A DNA stretch of 64,000 bases from Flavobacterium tyrosinilyticum (GTDB lineage Bacteria > Bacteroidota > Bacteroidia > Flavobacteriales > Flavobacteriaceae). Positions 50,915-60,228 of this stretch are shown here, in pieces; position 1 is the stretch's first letter; each line of letters begins with the position of its first letter. The DNA lies in the NCBI RefSeq assembly GCF_023656565.1, contig NZ_JAMOKG010000002.1, positions 1,432,030 through 1,496,029 on the forward strand, written 5' to 3'. The notes under the pieces were generated by a model that was given only the letters and a program-made list of their open reading frames with translations, ran no database searches and had not been told where the DNA came from. Both the position numbers and the translations under genes were made by a program.

Positions 50915-51592
50915 ATGAAGCCCCTAACCTCAATCTTAAATGCCCAGCCACCTACTAAAATTATTGATGCCTCAATTAATATTTCAGAATATACGCCGTT
51001 AAATTTATCGGTTTCGAATGAGGAATTAGTAAGTCAAAAATTGGATACCTCAGAAGATTTTGAAAAATACATTTCAAAATTTTTAAAAGAAAACAACGCT
51101 AAAGTTGCATTTGGCGGTTATATAGAAGGAAGATTTTTATATCAAAGAAGTCCTATTTTTTTAGATGTATCCAAACCCGAACGTAATATTCACATCGGAT
51201 TAGATTTATGGGCCGAAGCTGGAACAGCCGTGCTTGCTGCCCTTGACGGAATTGTTCATAGTTTTAAAAACAATATTGGTCTGGGCGATTATGGACCAAC
51301 CATTATTTTAGAACATGAAGTAGAAAATGAGAAATTTTATACTTTATACGGACATTTATCGTTAGAAAGTATAGAAAATTTAAATATCGGAGACCAATTT
51401 AAGAAAGGCGACAAGATTGCGACTTTAGGAAATGCCTCAGTAAATGGAGATTACGCCCCTCATTTACATTTTCAGATTATCCATAATATTGGCGATTATT
51501 GGGGAGACTATCCAGGCGTCTGCAATACAAATGACCTAAACTTTTATATCGAAAATTGTCCCGATCCTAACTTATTATTAAAAATTACTTAA
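50915..51592 (+). CDS. M23-family metallopeptidase
   Basis: 225 residues from the ATG at 50915; an overlapping TTG at 50903 is less likely. The LytM/M23 domain has HIGLDLWAEAGTAVLAALDG (zinc His and Asp), TIILEHEVENEKFYTLYGHLS and APHLHFQII (HxH, catalytic). There is no signal peptide, unlike typical peptidoglycan endopeptidases, so export is unclear. The insert at the C-terminus (GDYWGDYPGVCNTNDLNFY) is seen in other Bacteroidota members. A lipoprotein gene follows after 6 nt. Confidence 0.88.
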   Translation: MKPLTSILNAQPPTKIIDASINISEYTPLNLSVSNEELVSQKLDTSEDFEKYISKFLKENNAKVAFGGYIEGRFLYQRSPIFLDVSKPERNIHIGLDLWAEAGTAVLAALDGIVHSFKNNIGLGDYGPTIILEHEVENEKFYTLYGHLSLESIENLNIGDQFKKGDKIATLGNASVNGDYAPHLHFQIIHNIGDYWGDYPGVCNTNDLNFYIENCPDPNLLLKIT

Positions 51593-51598
51593 ATAGTT

Positions 51599-52075
51599 AT
51601 GAAGAAAGCAGGATTGATTATATGTTTGTTATTGTTAATTGGATGTAAATCGAAAACAGTAAGTAGAGATACAGAAGATCTAAAAATTAAAAAAGTTTCT
51701 GGAGAAGAAGTAAATGCAAATCAGCAGCGAAAAGCGTATGATTTAGGAAAGAGAGTTTTAGAAACTTGTAATACTTCAAAATTTAAACCTTTTAATGAAA
51801 CTGAAGTAACTAAATCGGTAATGGAAAACACTACAGAAGAGCGTTTGACTAAGACCTGCCAAAGATTTAGACAATATTACGGAAGTTTTATAGATTTAAA
51901 ATTAGATGGAGTTTACAAAACCAAACAAGAAGTCATTTACCGCTATCATGCTTTGTACACTAAAAAAGTGGCCAATAAAGAATTACGCATTTTTGTAAAT
52001 GAAGATAATCTTATTTCTGCCATAAAATCTATGGATTGGGATGAGAAATTTGATGCTAAATTAGCCGAACAATAA
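51599..52075 (+). CDS. hypothetical lipoprotein
   Basis: 158 residues. MKKAGLIICLLLLIGC is a lipoprotein signal with Cys16. The mature domain looks like a small alpha/beta fold of the DUF3887 or NTF2 kind (ETEVTKSVMENTTEERLTKTCQRFRQYYGSFIDLKL, VIYRYHALYTKKVANKELRI). It probably belongs to the 50245-52611 operon. Confidence 0.72.
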   Translation: MKKAGLIICLLLLIGCKSKTVSRDTEDLKIKKVSGEEVNANQQRKAYDLGKRVLETCNTSKFKPFNETEVTKSVMENTTEERLTKTCQRFRQYYGSFIDLKLDGVYKTKQEVIYRYHALYTKKVANKELRIFVNEDNLISAIKSMDWDEKFDAKLAEQ

Positions 52076-52086
52076 ATACCATATAT

Positions 52087-52611
52087 ATGAATTTTAAACT
52101 GCCACTACTCCTATTATTTTTTATTTCTACTTTTGCTTCAGCACAGCAAACAATGAGTGTAAAAGGTTCAGCTCCCTATCCAGCAACACAAGAATACACT
52201 TTTATCTGCGAAAAATATGCTTACTCTGGCGAAATTAATGTTCAAATAGCTAAGACGGAAAAAGGAGGCATTTTAAAACTAACTGTTTCAACGGCAAGCG
52301 ATAAAGCAAAAATTGCTGGCGGTGTTTATGTCGATTTGACCAATGCAGATGTTATTGCCTGTACAGATAAAAACGTTAAAGAATCTTCAGACGGAAAAAC
52401 TACTGCATACTATTATTTTACGCCTGCTGAATGGCTGAAACTTAAAAAGACCGACATTTATGCGATAAGATTTATAATTGCAGGAGGTCCAGATATTTCA
52501 GGAAATCTAACGGGACATTTTACCGCTTACAGTAAAGTGAAGTATTTCTCAACAGCATTTGATAAAACTAAAAAAACATTTGATACAGCAAAAGAAATTA
52601 GTGTTTTGTAA
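52087..52611 (+). CDS. secreted hypothetical protein
   Basis: 174 residues with a clear Sec signal peptide (MNFKLPLLLLFFISTFASAQ). The mature part is beta-rich (EYTFICEKYAYSGEINVQIA, GGVYVDLTNADVIACTDKN, YYYFTPAEWLKLKKTDIYAI). It contains two Cys that could pair. No family is recognised. It sits 11 nt after the lipoprotein gene. Confidence 0.72.
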   Translation: MNFKLPLLLLFFISTFASAQQTMSVKGSAPYPATQEYTFICEKYAYSGEINVQIAKTEKGGILKLTVSTASDKAKIAGGVYVDLTNADVIACTDKNVKESSDGKTTAYYYFTPAEWLKLKKTDIYAIRFIIAGGPDISGNLTGHFTAYSKVKYFSTAFDKTKKTFDTAKEISVL

Positions 52612-52657
52612 TGATTTTTTAATTTAATAAACCTTATATTTAACATAAATATATTTT

Positions 52658-53128
52658 ATGAATGCAAATGAGGCTTTAATTGCAAAATTCTATACTGCTT
52701 TCGCACATGCAGATGCTAAAACGATGAGTGAATGCTATCATCCGAAAGTTCATTTTATAGATCCAGCTTTTGGATTATTAAAAGAAGAACAGGTTTCTAA
52801 AATGTGGGAAATGCTGCTTCTAAAAAGTAAAGGCAATTTAAAAATCGAATTTTCAAACGTAACTGCCGATGATTCGACTGGTTCAGCAAATTGGACCGCT
52901 ACCTATAATTTTAGCAAAACAAATAGAAAAGTTGTCAATAAAATCTCTGCCCATTTTGTTTTTCAAGACGGATTAATTATCAAACACACCGATAGTTTTG
53001 ATGTGTGGAAATGGTCAAAACAAGCTTTTGGCATTACGGGCTATTTATTAGGTTGGACAGGATTTTTTCAGAAGAAAGTTCAATCGCAAGCCTTATCAGC
53101 ACTCAAACAATTTCAGAAGACCAAATAA
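52658..53128 (+). CDS. NTF2/SnoaL-like protein
   Basis: 156 residues with the NTF2-like cone fold: ANEALIAKFYTAFAHADAKTMSECYHPKVHFIDPAFG, ANWTATYNFSKTNRKVVNKISAHFVFQDGLIIKHTDSFDVWKW. Such proteins are small-molecule isomerases or binding proteins; the exact role is unknown. The C-terminal QAFGITGYLLGWTGFFQKKV tail is typical of Bacteroidota members. Confidence 0.85.
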   Translation: MNANEALIAKFYTAFAHADAKTMSECYHPKVHFIDPAFGLLKEEQVSKMWEMLLLKSKGNLKIEFSNVTADDSTGSANWTATYNFSKTNRKVVNKISAHFVFQDGLIIKHTDSFDVWKWSKQAFGITGYLLGWTGFFQKKVQSQALSALKQFQKTK

Positions 53129-53225
53129 AACAGTACGTTACAATTAATATATCAATATTTGCCTGACGCTCGATTCTAATTTTTTTGTTACTTAATTTTA
53201 TTAAAAGTGTAAATTTTAGATACTA

Positions 53226-54968
53226 ATGAAAGAAATCGTACACAAAAAATTAAATGAATTACAGGCAACTGCAATTTGCGGAAACGACATTAGCTCTTCT
53301 TGCTTATATGTTTCAGCGTTAACCATTTTATACGCAGGTCAATATGCTTGGATTTCACTTCTAATTGTTGCTGTTGTATTATTTCTTTTCCGAAAAATTT
53401 ACGCCGAAGTTGTTGGAGCAATTCCATTAAATGGTGGCGCTTACAATGTTTTATTAAACACTTCAACCAAACGTCTGGCCTCTTTAGCAGCGACTTTAAC
53501 GGTTTTATCTTATATGGCAACTGCTGTTATTTCTGCTTCTGAAGGAATGCATTATTTGCACGGAATCTTTGAAGGTCTAAATGTAACCATTGCAACAGTA
53601 GTCGTTTTAATTCTGTTTACCGGATTAGCTATTTTAGGAATTGGAGAATCGGCATTTGTGGCCGTCATTATTTTTATGACCCATATAGGCACCTTGGCTT
53701 TGCTCGTTTTAGCATCAGCTTGGTTTGTCTTAACTCACGGATTAGATACTTTTCACATCAATTGGCAAACACCAATTTCGTCAGGAAGCATACAAACTGC
53801 TCTTTTTCTCGGCTTTTCGGCAGCCATGTTAGGGATATCAGGTTTTGAGAGTTCAGCCAATTTTGTTGAAGAACAAGAACATGGTGTTTTTTCTAAAACG
53901 CTCCGAAACATGTGGGGAATTGTAAGTTTCTTCAATCCCGTAATTGCTATTTTGTTAATCAGCGTAATTCCACTAACAGAAGTTGGAGAAAACAAAGAAT
54001 CCCTATTAGCACATTTAGGAGAAACAACAGGCGGATCTTGGTTGGCGTGGCTGATCTCTATAGATGCTGTTATGGTGCTCTGTGGAGCCGTTTTAACCTC
54101 ATTTGTGGGGGTTTCAGGGCTTTTAAACCGAATGACATTAGACCGAATTCTCCCTAATTATTTTTTAAAACAAAACAAAAGAGGTTCTCATTACAGAATT
54201 GTTTTAAGTTTTCTAATTCTTTGCATTTCAGTTCTTTTTGCAACAAGTGGACATTTAGAATCTCTTGCTGGAGTTTATACTTTTTCATTTTTAGCCGTTA
54301 TGGCTCTTTTCGGAATAGGAAATTTGCTTTTAAAATACAAACGCAGAAAACTGCCAAGACCAGAACGTGCACGAGGCATTTCGGTCGTAATTGCCGTAGC
54401 TTTTGTAATTGCGGCTTTTTTTGGAAATATGCTCCTCAATATCAATTCGTTTTACACCTTTTTGCAATATATGATTCCAGCCTTGCTCTTCATTGGAATT
54501 ATGCTCAATCGTGTTATTTTAATTCGTCTATTAATAGAAGCTTTAGAATATTTCTATCAGCCATTGCGCAAAATGGTTATTCTCAGTAATCGATATCTGG
54601 AAAAATTAAGTTCCGAAATTAACTCTCAAGAATTTGTCTTCTTTACAAAAGGAGATGACATTACAATCTTGAACAAAGTCTTACAATACGTTGAAGACAA
54701 CGAAACCACGAAGAAGCTAAAAATTGTTCATGTCAAAAAAGATCCTGTAGACAACGAAGCACTCAAAAAAGATCTAGAAGTTCTAGATCGCGCTTACGGC
54801 GGATTAGATATAGAATACATAGAAATTGAAGGCACATTTGGTCCTGAAATAATCGATGAGCTTTCTGAAAAATGGAAAATCCCAAAAAACTTTATGTTTA
54901 TCGGATCTCCAGGAAACAAATTCTCTTATCGTGTGGCCGATCTTGGTGGTGTACGATTGATTATGTAG
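53226..54968 (+). CDS. APC-superfamily amino acid permease with cytoplasmic domain
   Basis: 580 residues. About twelve membrane helices occupy residues 15-440, with the family motif FRKIYAEVVGAIPLNGGAYNVLLN and the FSAAMLGISGFESSANFVEEQ segment. After the last helices (YTFLQYMIPALLFIGIMLNR) comes a soluble C-terminal region (about 470-580, EFVFFTKGDDITILNKVLQY, KKLKIVHVKKDPVDNEA, KIPKNFMFIGSPGNKFSYRV). It alternates strands and helices like a universal-stress-type domain. The substrate is unknown. Confidence 0.85.
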   Translation: MKEIVHKKLNELQATAICGNDISSSCLYVSALTILYAGQYAWISLLIVAVVLFLFRKIYAEVVGAIPLNGGAYNVLLNTSTKRLASLAATLTVLSYMATAVISASEGMHYLHGIFEGLNVTIATVVVLILFTGLAILGIGESAFVAVIIFMTHIGTLALLVLASAWFVLTHGLDTFHINWQTPISSGSIQTALFLGFSAAMLGISGFESSANFVEEQEHGVFSKTLRNMWGIVSFFNPVIAILLISVIPLTEVGENKESLLAHLGETTGGSWLAWLISIDAVMVLCGAVLTSFVGVSGLLNRMTLDRILPNYFLKQNKRGSHYRIVLSFLILCISVLFATSGHLESLAGVYTFSFLAVMALFGIGNLLLKYKRRKLPRPERARGISVVIAVAFVIAAFFGNMLLNINSFYTFLQYMIPALLFIGIMLNRVILIRLLIEALEYFYQPLRKMVILSNRYLEKLSSEINSQEFVFFTKGDDITILNKVLQYVEDNETTKKLKIVHVKKDPVDNEALKKDLEVLDRAYGGLDIEYIEIEGTFGPEIIDELSEKWKIPKNFMFIGSPGNKFSYRVADLGGVRLIM

Positions 54969-55056
54969 TTATTGGGTTTTCTTCTTTGCGACCTTAGTAA
55001 ACACAAAGCATCAAACAAAATCATTAATAATCTTTGCAATCTCTGATTTAAAAAAA

Positions 55057-55122
55057 TAGCCACAGATTAGAGGAATTGAAAAGATTTAAAAAATCAGTGT
55101 TAATCCGTGTAATCTGTGGCTA
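55057..55122. repeat. inverted repeat (AGCCACAGATT family)
   Basis: TAGCCACAGATTA (55057-55069) and TAATCTGTGGCTA (55110-55122) are a perfect 13-bp inverted repeat, with GTTAATCCGTGTAATCTGTGG words inside the right arm. It lies between convergent permease and aminotransferase genes. A related pair brackets 57372-57528. Confidence 0.85.
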
Positions 55123-55158
55123 AAAAATCTTTAGCTTTAGCTATTTGAAGTTATAAAT

Positions 55159-56646
55159 CTAAGATTTAAACCAGCTCTCAACCAATTCATCTTCAAAAGA
55201 AGTTGCGTCTTTATGAATAAACTCATTACGCATTTTATCGTAAGAATAATCCAATGCCCAAGTTTTATGATTTGCTGACAACTCTTTTATACTCTTACAA
55301 ACAAAAGCAATTTCTTCATCTGTAGTCGTTGGGTGAATCGACATTCTAATCCATCCCGGTTTTTTAATTAAATCACCAATTGTAATTTCATTAACCAGCT
55401 TATTAGAAGTTTCTTGATCAACGTGTAATAAATAATGACCGTAAGTTCCCGCACAGCTGCATCCTCCTCTAGTCTGAATTCCAAAACGATCATTCAAAAT
55501 TTTGACCCCTAAATTAAAATGAAGATCATCAATAAAGAATGAAATGACACCAAGACGTTCTTTGTGTTGCCCTGCAAGAATTTTAATATTCTCAACAGAA
55601 TCCAATTGAGAGAAAACATAATCCACAATTTCGTGCTCACGCTCCATAATATTTTCAATCCCCATTTCTTCTTTCAATTCAATGGCAAGCGCAATTTTAA
55701 TAACCTGCAGAAATCCTGGTGTTCCACCATCTTCACGATCTTCAATATTATCAATATATTTATGTTCGCCCCAAGGATTTGTCCAACTTACCGTTCCTCC
55801 TCCAGGGCAATCAGGAATCATATTATTATATAATTTCTTATTGAAAATTAAAACTCCAGAAGTTCCTGGCCCTCCTAAGAATTTATGTGGAGACATAAAA
55901 ACAGCATCTAAATAGGCTTCTGGATCAGCAGGATGCATATCAATTTCTACATAAGGTCCAGAACAAGCAAAATCAACAAAACAAACACCATTGTACTGAT
56001 GCATCAATTTTGCTGCTTCGTGAAAAGGAGTTCTTAATCCCGTAACATTTGAACAAGCTGTAATAGAAGCGATTTTTATCGTTCTATCTTTATATTTTTC
56101 TAATAAAACTTCAAGATTTTCTAAATTGAAAAGCCCTTTCTCGCAAGAAGGAATAATTTCTACATCTGCAATAGTCTCCAACCAAGAAGTCTGATTAGAA
56201 TGATGCTCCATATGCGAAATAAAAACAATTGGCTTTTTCTCAGCAGGAACATTGGTAAAACCTTTCAAGTTTTCAGGAATTTTTAATCCTAAAATACGTT
56301 GAAACTTATTAATAACTCCCGTCATTCCAGTTCCATCCGTAATCAGTACATCATCATGGTTCGCATTAGCATGACGCTTAATAATATGTCTAGCATGATG
56401 ATACGCTTTTGTCATTGCAGTACCAGAAACAGTCGTTTCTGTATGTGTATTGGCAACAAATGGCCCAAATTGATTCAATAATTTTTCTTCAATGGGGCGA
56501 TATAATCTTCCGCTGGCAGTCCAATCGGTGTAAATTATTGATTTTCTGCCATAAGGTGACGTAAATTCTTGGTTTATACCGACAATATTTTGTCTAAATT
56601 CCTGAAAATACGTTTCCAGGGTCATGGTACTATTTTTGCTATTCAT
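55159..56646 (-). CDS. class V aminotransferase-fold PLP enzyme (cysteine desulfurase-like)
   Basis: 495 residues. The PLP lysine is in LDAVFMSPHKFLGGPGTSGVLIF. Other motifs are the N-terminal IIYTDWTASGRLYRPIEEK, VLITDGTGMTGVINKF, SHMEHHSNQTSW, ASITACSNVTGL and a Cys-containing RGGCSCAGTYGHYLL near residue 400, as in cysteine desulfurases. It is longer than NifS/IscS and likely acts as a desulfurase or selenocysteine-lyase type enzyme in an uncertain pathway. No Fe-S assembly genes are adjacent. Confidence 0.82.
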   Translation of the reverse strand: MNSKNSTMTLETYFQEFRQNIVGINQEFTSPYGRKSIIYTDWTASGRLYRPIEEKLLNQFGPFVANTHTETTVSGTAMTKAYHHARHIIKRHANANHDDVLITDGTGMTGVINKFQRILGLKIPENLKGFTNVPAEKKPIVFISHMEHHSNQTSWLETIADVEIIPSCEKGLFNLENLEVLLEKYKDRTIKIASITACSNVTGLRTPFHEAAKLMHQYNGVCFVDFACSGPYVEIDMHPADPEAYLDAVFMSPHKFLGGPGTSGVLIFNKKLYNNMIPDCPGGGTVSWTNPWGEHKYIDNIEDREDGGTPGFLQVIKIALAIELKEEMGIENIMEREHEIVDYVFSQLDSVENIKILAGQHKERLGVISFFIDDLHFNLGVKILNDRFGIQTRGGCSCAGTYGHYLLHVDQETSNKLVNEITIGDLIKKPGWIRMSIHPTTTDEEIAFVCKSIKELSANHKTWALDYSYDKMRNEFIHKDATSFEDELVESWFKS

Positions 56647-56827
56647 TAGTTGTGCCTGTGTTTGACTGCAAATATATAGTTTTTTTATAAAATTGCGAAT
56701 TTATCAATACTAAACTTCAAACACTACGTTACCGTTTGGTATTTTTAGTTAAAAGAACTTTTTTTTAATAAATTATCATAATATCCTATCGAATTAATAG
56801 GCATTAAATTTAAAGAAAGCATTATTT

Positions 56828-57361
56828 ATGGGAAATTTATCAGTTGCTACCTTTGGTGGCGGATGTTTTTGGTGTATTGAGGCTGTAATTCAGCGTATAA
56901 AAGGTGTAGAATCTATAAAATCAGGTTATTCAGACGGATTTATAAAGAATCCTGCTTATCGCGAAGTATGCACGGGTAGAACAGGACATGCTGAAGTGAT
57001 TCAAGTAACTTTCAATCCTGACATAATTTCATATCATGACTTAATTTTCATATTCATGACAAGTCATGATCCAACAACTTTAAATCGTCAAGGTGGCGAT
57101 AGCGGAACGCAATATCGTTCTATCGTTCTGTATCATAATGACGAACAAAAAGAAATTGCAGAAAAAGTATTTGAAGAAGTTCAGCCTGCATATCCAGATC
57201 CAATTGTAACGCAATTAAAACCTTTTGAAGTTTTTTACGAAGCTGAAGATTATCATCAAAACTATTATAATGAAAATCAAGAGGCTGGATATTGCCAAGT
57301 TGTAATTGATCCTAAAATTCAAAAACTTAAAAAAATGTACGCTGATAGGTTAATCAGCTAA
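56828..57361 (+). CDS. msrA: peptide methionine (S)-sulfoxide reductase
   Basis: 177 residues. It reduces methionine-S-sulfoxide in proteins and free methionine. The catalytic GGCFWCIEAVIQ motif (Cys13 and Cys16) is near the N-terminus, with GYSDGFIKNPAYREVCTGRTGHAEVIQV, FMTSHDPTTLNRQGGDSGTQYRSIVLY and AEDYHQNYYNENQEAGYCQVVI. There is no MsrB domain and no signal peptide. It is followed by a nested repeat block and selO. Confidence 0.95.
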   Translation: MGNLSVATFGGGCFWCIEAVIQRIKGVESIKSGYSDGFIKNPAYREVCTGRTGHAEVIQVTFNPDIISYHDLIFIFMTSHDPTTLNRQGGDSGTQYRSIVLYHNDEQKEIAEKVFEEVQPAYPDPIVTQLKPFEVFYEAEDYHQNYYNENQEAGYCQVVIDPKIQKLKKMYADRLIS

Positions 57362-57371
57362 ATTTAGTTTT

Positions 57372-57528
57372 AGCCACAGATTGCACAGATGAAAGACTAG
57401 AATTATATATGAATTAGATTTGTCACCCTGAGCGAAGTCGAAGGGCGTTCCAATTGGACTTGAGCTTCGACTTCGCTCAGCCTGACAAAGACAGGGATAA
57501 AATGCTTCTATTCTGTATAATCTGTGGT
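57372..57528. repeat. nested double inverted repeat
   Basis: Outer pair: AGCCACAGATTGCACAGAT (57372-57390) and TTCTGTATAATCTGTGGT (57511-57528). Inner pair: TGTCACCCTGAGCGAAGTCG (from 57421) and CTTCGACTTCGCTCAGCCTG (to about 57484). Two repeat families seen separately elsewhere (55057 and 43733) are combined here, one inside the other. Confidence 0.82.
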
Positions 57529-57546
57529 AAAAAGAAAATCAACAAA

Positions 57547-59115
57547 ATGAAAAATCTAAAAATAAAAAATCGTTTTACTGCAGAATTGCCAGCAGATCCA
57601 GATTTGACAAATGAAATTCGTCAAGTTAAAGACACGGTGTTTTCGTACGTAAATCCAGTAAAACCTTCCAATCCAAAATTGATTCATGCTTCTCAAGAAG
57701 TTGCTGAATTGGTTGGTATTACTAAAGATGAAATTCAATCAGAAGAATTTTTAAATGTTTTTTCTGGAAAAGAAATTCTTCCAGAATCACGTCCTTATGC
57801 AATGTGCTATGCAGGACATCAATTTGGAAATTGGGCAGGGCAATTAGGAGATGGTCGTGCAATCAATTTGATGGAAGTAGAAAACAACAATCAGTTTTAT
57901 ACTCTGCAATTAAAAGGAGCTGGAAAAACTCCCTATTCAAGAACTGCAGATGGATTGGCTGTTTTACGTTCTTCTATAAGAGAGTATTTATGCGCCGAAG
58001 CAATGCACTATTTGGGTGTTCCTACTACCCGATCGCTTTCTCTTGCTCTTTCTGGAGATCAAGTTTTAAGGGATATTTTGTATAACGGAAATCCTGCTTA
58101 TGAAAAAGGTGCAATTGTTTGTCGTGTCGCTCCCTCATTTATTCGTTTCGGAAGCTTTGAGATGCTAACGGCTCGAAATGAGTTGAAAAATCTGAAAAAG
58201 TTTGTAGAATATACAATTCACCACTATTTTCCTGAAATAAAAGGAGAACCAAAAGAACAATATTTACAGTTCTTTCAAAAAGTTGCCGATACAACTCGTG
58301 AAATGATTCTGCATTGGCAACGTGTCGGATTTGTACACGGTGTAATGAATACAGATAATATGTCTATTCATGGAATCACAATTGATTATGGGCCATACGG
58401 CTGGCTTGAAAATTATGATCCAGATTGGACGCCAAATACAACCGACAGTCAAAACAGAAGATATCGTTTCGGAAATCAGCCTCAGGTTGCACAATGGAAT
58501 TTGTTTCAATTAGCCAATGCGCTTTATCCTTTGGTTAATGAAGCTGCGCCTTTAGAAAAGATCTTAGATTCATTTATGACACAGTTTGAGAATGATTACA
58601 AAATAATGTTTTTAAGCAAATTAGGAATATTTACTTCAAGTGAAACTGATGATAAAATCATTAAAGGTTTAGAGGAAATTTTGCAGTTGTCAGAAACCGA
58701 TATGACTATCTTTTTTAGAAATCTTAGCAAAATTAAAAAAGAGGATTCTGTAGAACAAGCATTCGAAAAAATTGAATATGCATTTTATACTCCAGAAGAA
58801 ATAAGAGAAAATATTCTTGATGCTTGGCAAAAATGGTTTACGGTTTATTTGAAAAGATTAAATGCCGAAGTACTTTCTGATCAAGAAAGAGCTTTAAAAA
58901 TGAATCAAATTAATCCAAAATATGTACTTCGAAATTATATGGCTCAATTAGCCATTGATGCTGCAGATAAAGAAGATTATGCTCTGGTTGATGAATTATT
59001 TCAGCTTTTGAAAAATCCTTATAATGAACAGCCAGAATCTGAAAAATGGTTTGCCAAACGTCCTGAATGGGCTAGATCTAAAGTAGGATGTTCTATGCTT
59101 TCTTGTAGTTCTTGA
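57547..59115 (+). CDS. selO: SelO/YdiU protein adenylyltransferase
   Basis: 522 residues from the ATG at 57547. The frame is open back to 57454, but that part runs through repeat sequence and is not protein-like. It is a pseudokinase-fold enzyme that transfers AMP from ATP to proteins. Motifs: YCYAGHQFGNWAGQLGDGRAI-type segment (MCYAGHQFGNWAGQLGDGRA), LKGAGKTPYSRTADGLAVLR, the HGVMNTDNMSIHG catalytic loop, ITIDYGPYGWLENYDP, and the C-terminal GCSMLSCSS, a Cys pair used for redox control. It lies downstream of msrA, which fits a thiol-redox theme. Confidence 0.93.
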   Translation: MKNLKIKNRFTAELPADPDLTNEIRQVKDTVFSYVNPVKPSNPKLIHASQEVAELVGITKDEIQSEEFLNVFSGKEILPESRPYAMCYAGHQFGNWAGQLGDGRAINLMEVENNNQFYTLQLKGAGKTPYSRTADGLAVLRSSIREYLCAEAMHYLGVPTTRSLSLALSGDQVLRDILYNGNPAYEKGAIVCRVAPSFIRFGSFEMLTARNELKNLKKFVEYTIHHYFPEIKGEPKEQYLQFFQKVADTTREMILHWQRVGFVHGVMNTDNMSIHGITIDYGPYGWLENYDPDWTPNTTDSQNRRYRFGNQPQVAQWNLFQLANALYPLVNEAAPLEKILDSFMTQFENDYKIMFLSKLGIFTSSETDDKIIKGLEEILQLSETDMTIFFRNLSKIKKEDSVEQAFEKIEYAFYTPEEIRENILDAWQKWFTVYLKRLNAEVLSDQERALKMNQINPKYVLRNYMAQLAIDAADKEDYALVDELFQLLKNPYNEQPESEKWFAKRPEWARSKVGCSMLSCSS

Positions 59116-59136
59116 GCATTTCTTTCAGAATCAATT

Positions 59137-59174
59137 AAAAAAGGTAGTTCATTTTAAACTGAACTACCTTTTTT
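59137..59174 (+). terminator. terminator after selO
   Basis: AAAAAAGGTAGTTCA (59137-59151) pairs perfectly with TGAACTACCTTTTTT (59160-59174) around an 8-nt loop. Confidence 0.92.
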
Positions 59175-59272
59175 AATATGTATATAATTGATTATCAATT
59201 ATGTACTTTTATATTTAAAATTTTAACAAGAAAAAAGTATGTATTTTTTACTAAACATATCATTTGACTGAT

Positions 59273-59280
59273 TACATTTG
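59273..59280 (+). promoter_or_regulatory. -7 box of the first OmpA/HhH pair
   Basis: TACATTTG matches the TAnnTTTG consensus, 23 nt before the ATG at 59304. A -33 box is not clear. Confidence 0.5.
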
Positions 59281-59303
59281 TAAGAATTATAACACTAAAT
59301 ATT

Positions 59304-60209
59304 ATGTTTAAAAAATTATTTTATTTATTAGGCATTGCTGCAACAATAATTCTTGGAACAATTTTGTACCAGCGATTTTGCTGTAGCTGCTATTTAAATG
59401 AGCAAACAGATAATGGTTTAGATAAAACCGTTATGTTACCAGAAACAAGCCCTAATCCTTTTATTCTTAACGGCTCTGGAATAAATTATCAATGTAATGA
59501 TAGTTTTGATTTCTTACAAAACAATTCTGCATTGATTTCACCAGTTAAGGATTCTATTGTAATGGGACTGGAAAATTTAAAAGAGATATTAATTGCAAAT
59601 CCAAAGCAAAAAATCACAATTACTGGGTATGCAACTAGTGACGAAAAAAACACTACAACTTTTGAAAACCTTGCATTAGCAAGAGCCAACGATGTTAAAA
59701 CATTCTTGGTAGCAAAAGGTTTTTCTGAATCTCAATTTGACACAAAAGGTGAAATTCTTGATGCTTGGAAAACGAGTGGCGATACCCTTTTGGGACCTAT
59801 AAAGTTTCAATTTAGTGAATTAGAATCTGAGAAAAATACTGAAGATTGGAGTATTCTTAAAAATGAAATTAACGCAAATCCTCTTGTTTTATATTTTAAT
59901 ACAAATCAATCAAGCGATAATTTAAGTAAAGAAGAGCATCAAAAAGTAATTGATATTGCTAAATACGTAAATCATGTTTCAGATGCAAAAGTTCAAGTTG
60001 TAGGACATTCTGATAATACTGGAAGTCGCGAATTAAATATGAACTTAGCTAAAAAGAGAGCAGAGTTTACTAAAAAATATTTAGTTCAAAATGGCATTAA
60101 AAATTCTAATATAGAAGTATCTGCAAAAGGACCAGACGAGCCTATCTCCGATAACGAATCAGCTGAAGGAAGAGCTAAAAATAGAAGAACTGTAATTACA
60201 ATAAAATAA
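59304..60209 (+). CDS. membrane-anchored protein with two OmpA-like domains (copy 1)
   Basis: 301 residues. An N-terminal anchor helix (LFYLLGIAATIILGTILY) is followed by a cysteine cluster FCCSC and then two OmpA-like peptidoglycan-binding domains: about 75-155 (ITITGYATSDEKNTTTFENLALARANDVKTFLV, divergent) and about 190-300 (VLYFNTNQSSDNLSKEEHQKV, VQVVGHSDNTGSRELNMNLAKKRAEF, RAKNRRTVITIK). The second is canonical. It is homologous over its full length to the protein at 62504. It probably tethers the membrane to peptidoglycan. It is 19 nt upstream of an HhH gene that is duplicated alongside it. Confidence 0.85.
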   Translation: MFKKLFYLLGIAATIILGTILYQRFCCSCYLNEQTDNGLDKTVMLPETSPNPFILNGSGINYQCNDSFDFLQNNSALISPVKDSIVMGLENLKEILIANPKQKITITGYATSDEKNTTTFENLALARANDVKTFLVAKGFSESQFDTKGEILDAWKTSGDTLLGPIKFQFSELESEKNTEDWSILKNEINANPLVLYFNTNQSSDNLSKEEHQKVIDIAKYVNHVSDAKVQVVGHSDNTGSRELNMNLAKKRAEFTKKYLVQNGIKNSNIEVSAKGPDEPISDNESAEGRAKNRRTVITIK

Positions 60210-60228
60210 TAATTAAATAAATAGAATC

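Noticed and set aside
57454-57546. Upstream extension of the selO reading frame
   Set aside because: It runs through the CTTCGACTTCGCTCAG and AATCTGTGG repeat block; the conserved protein start is at 57547.
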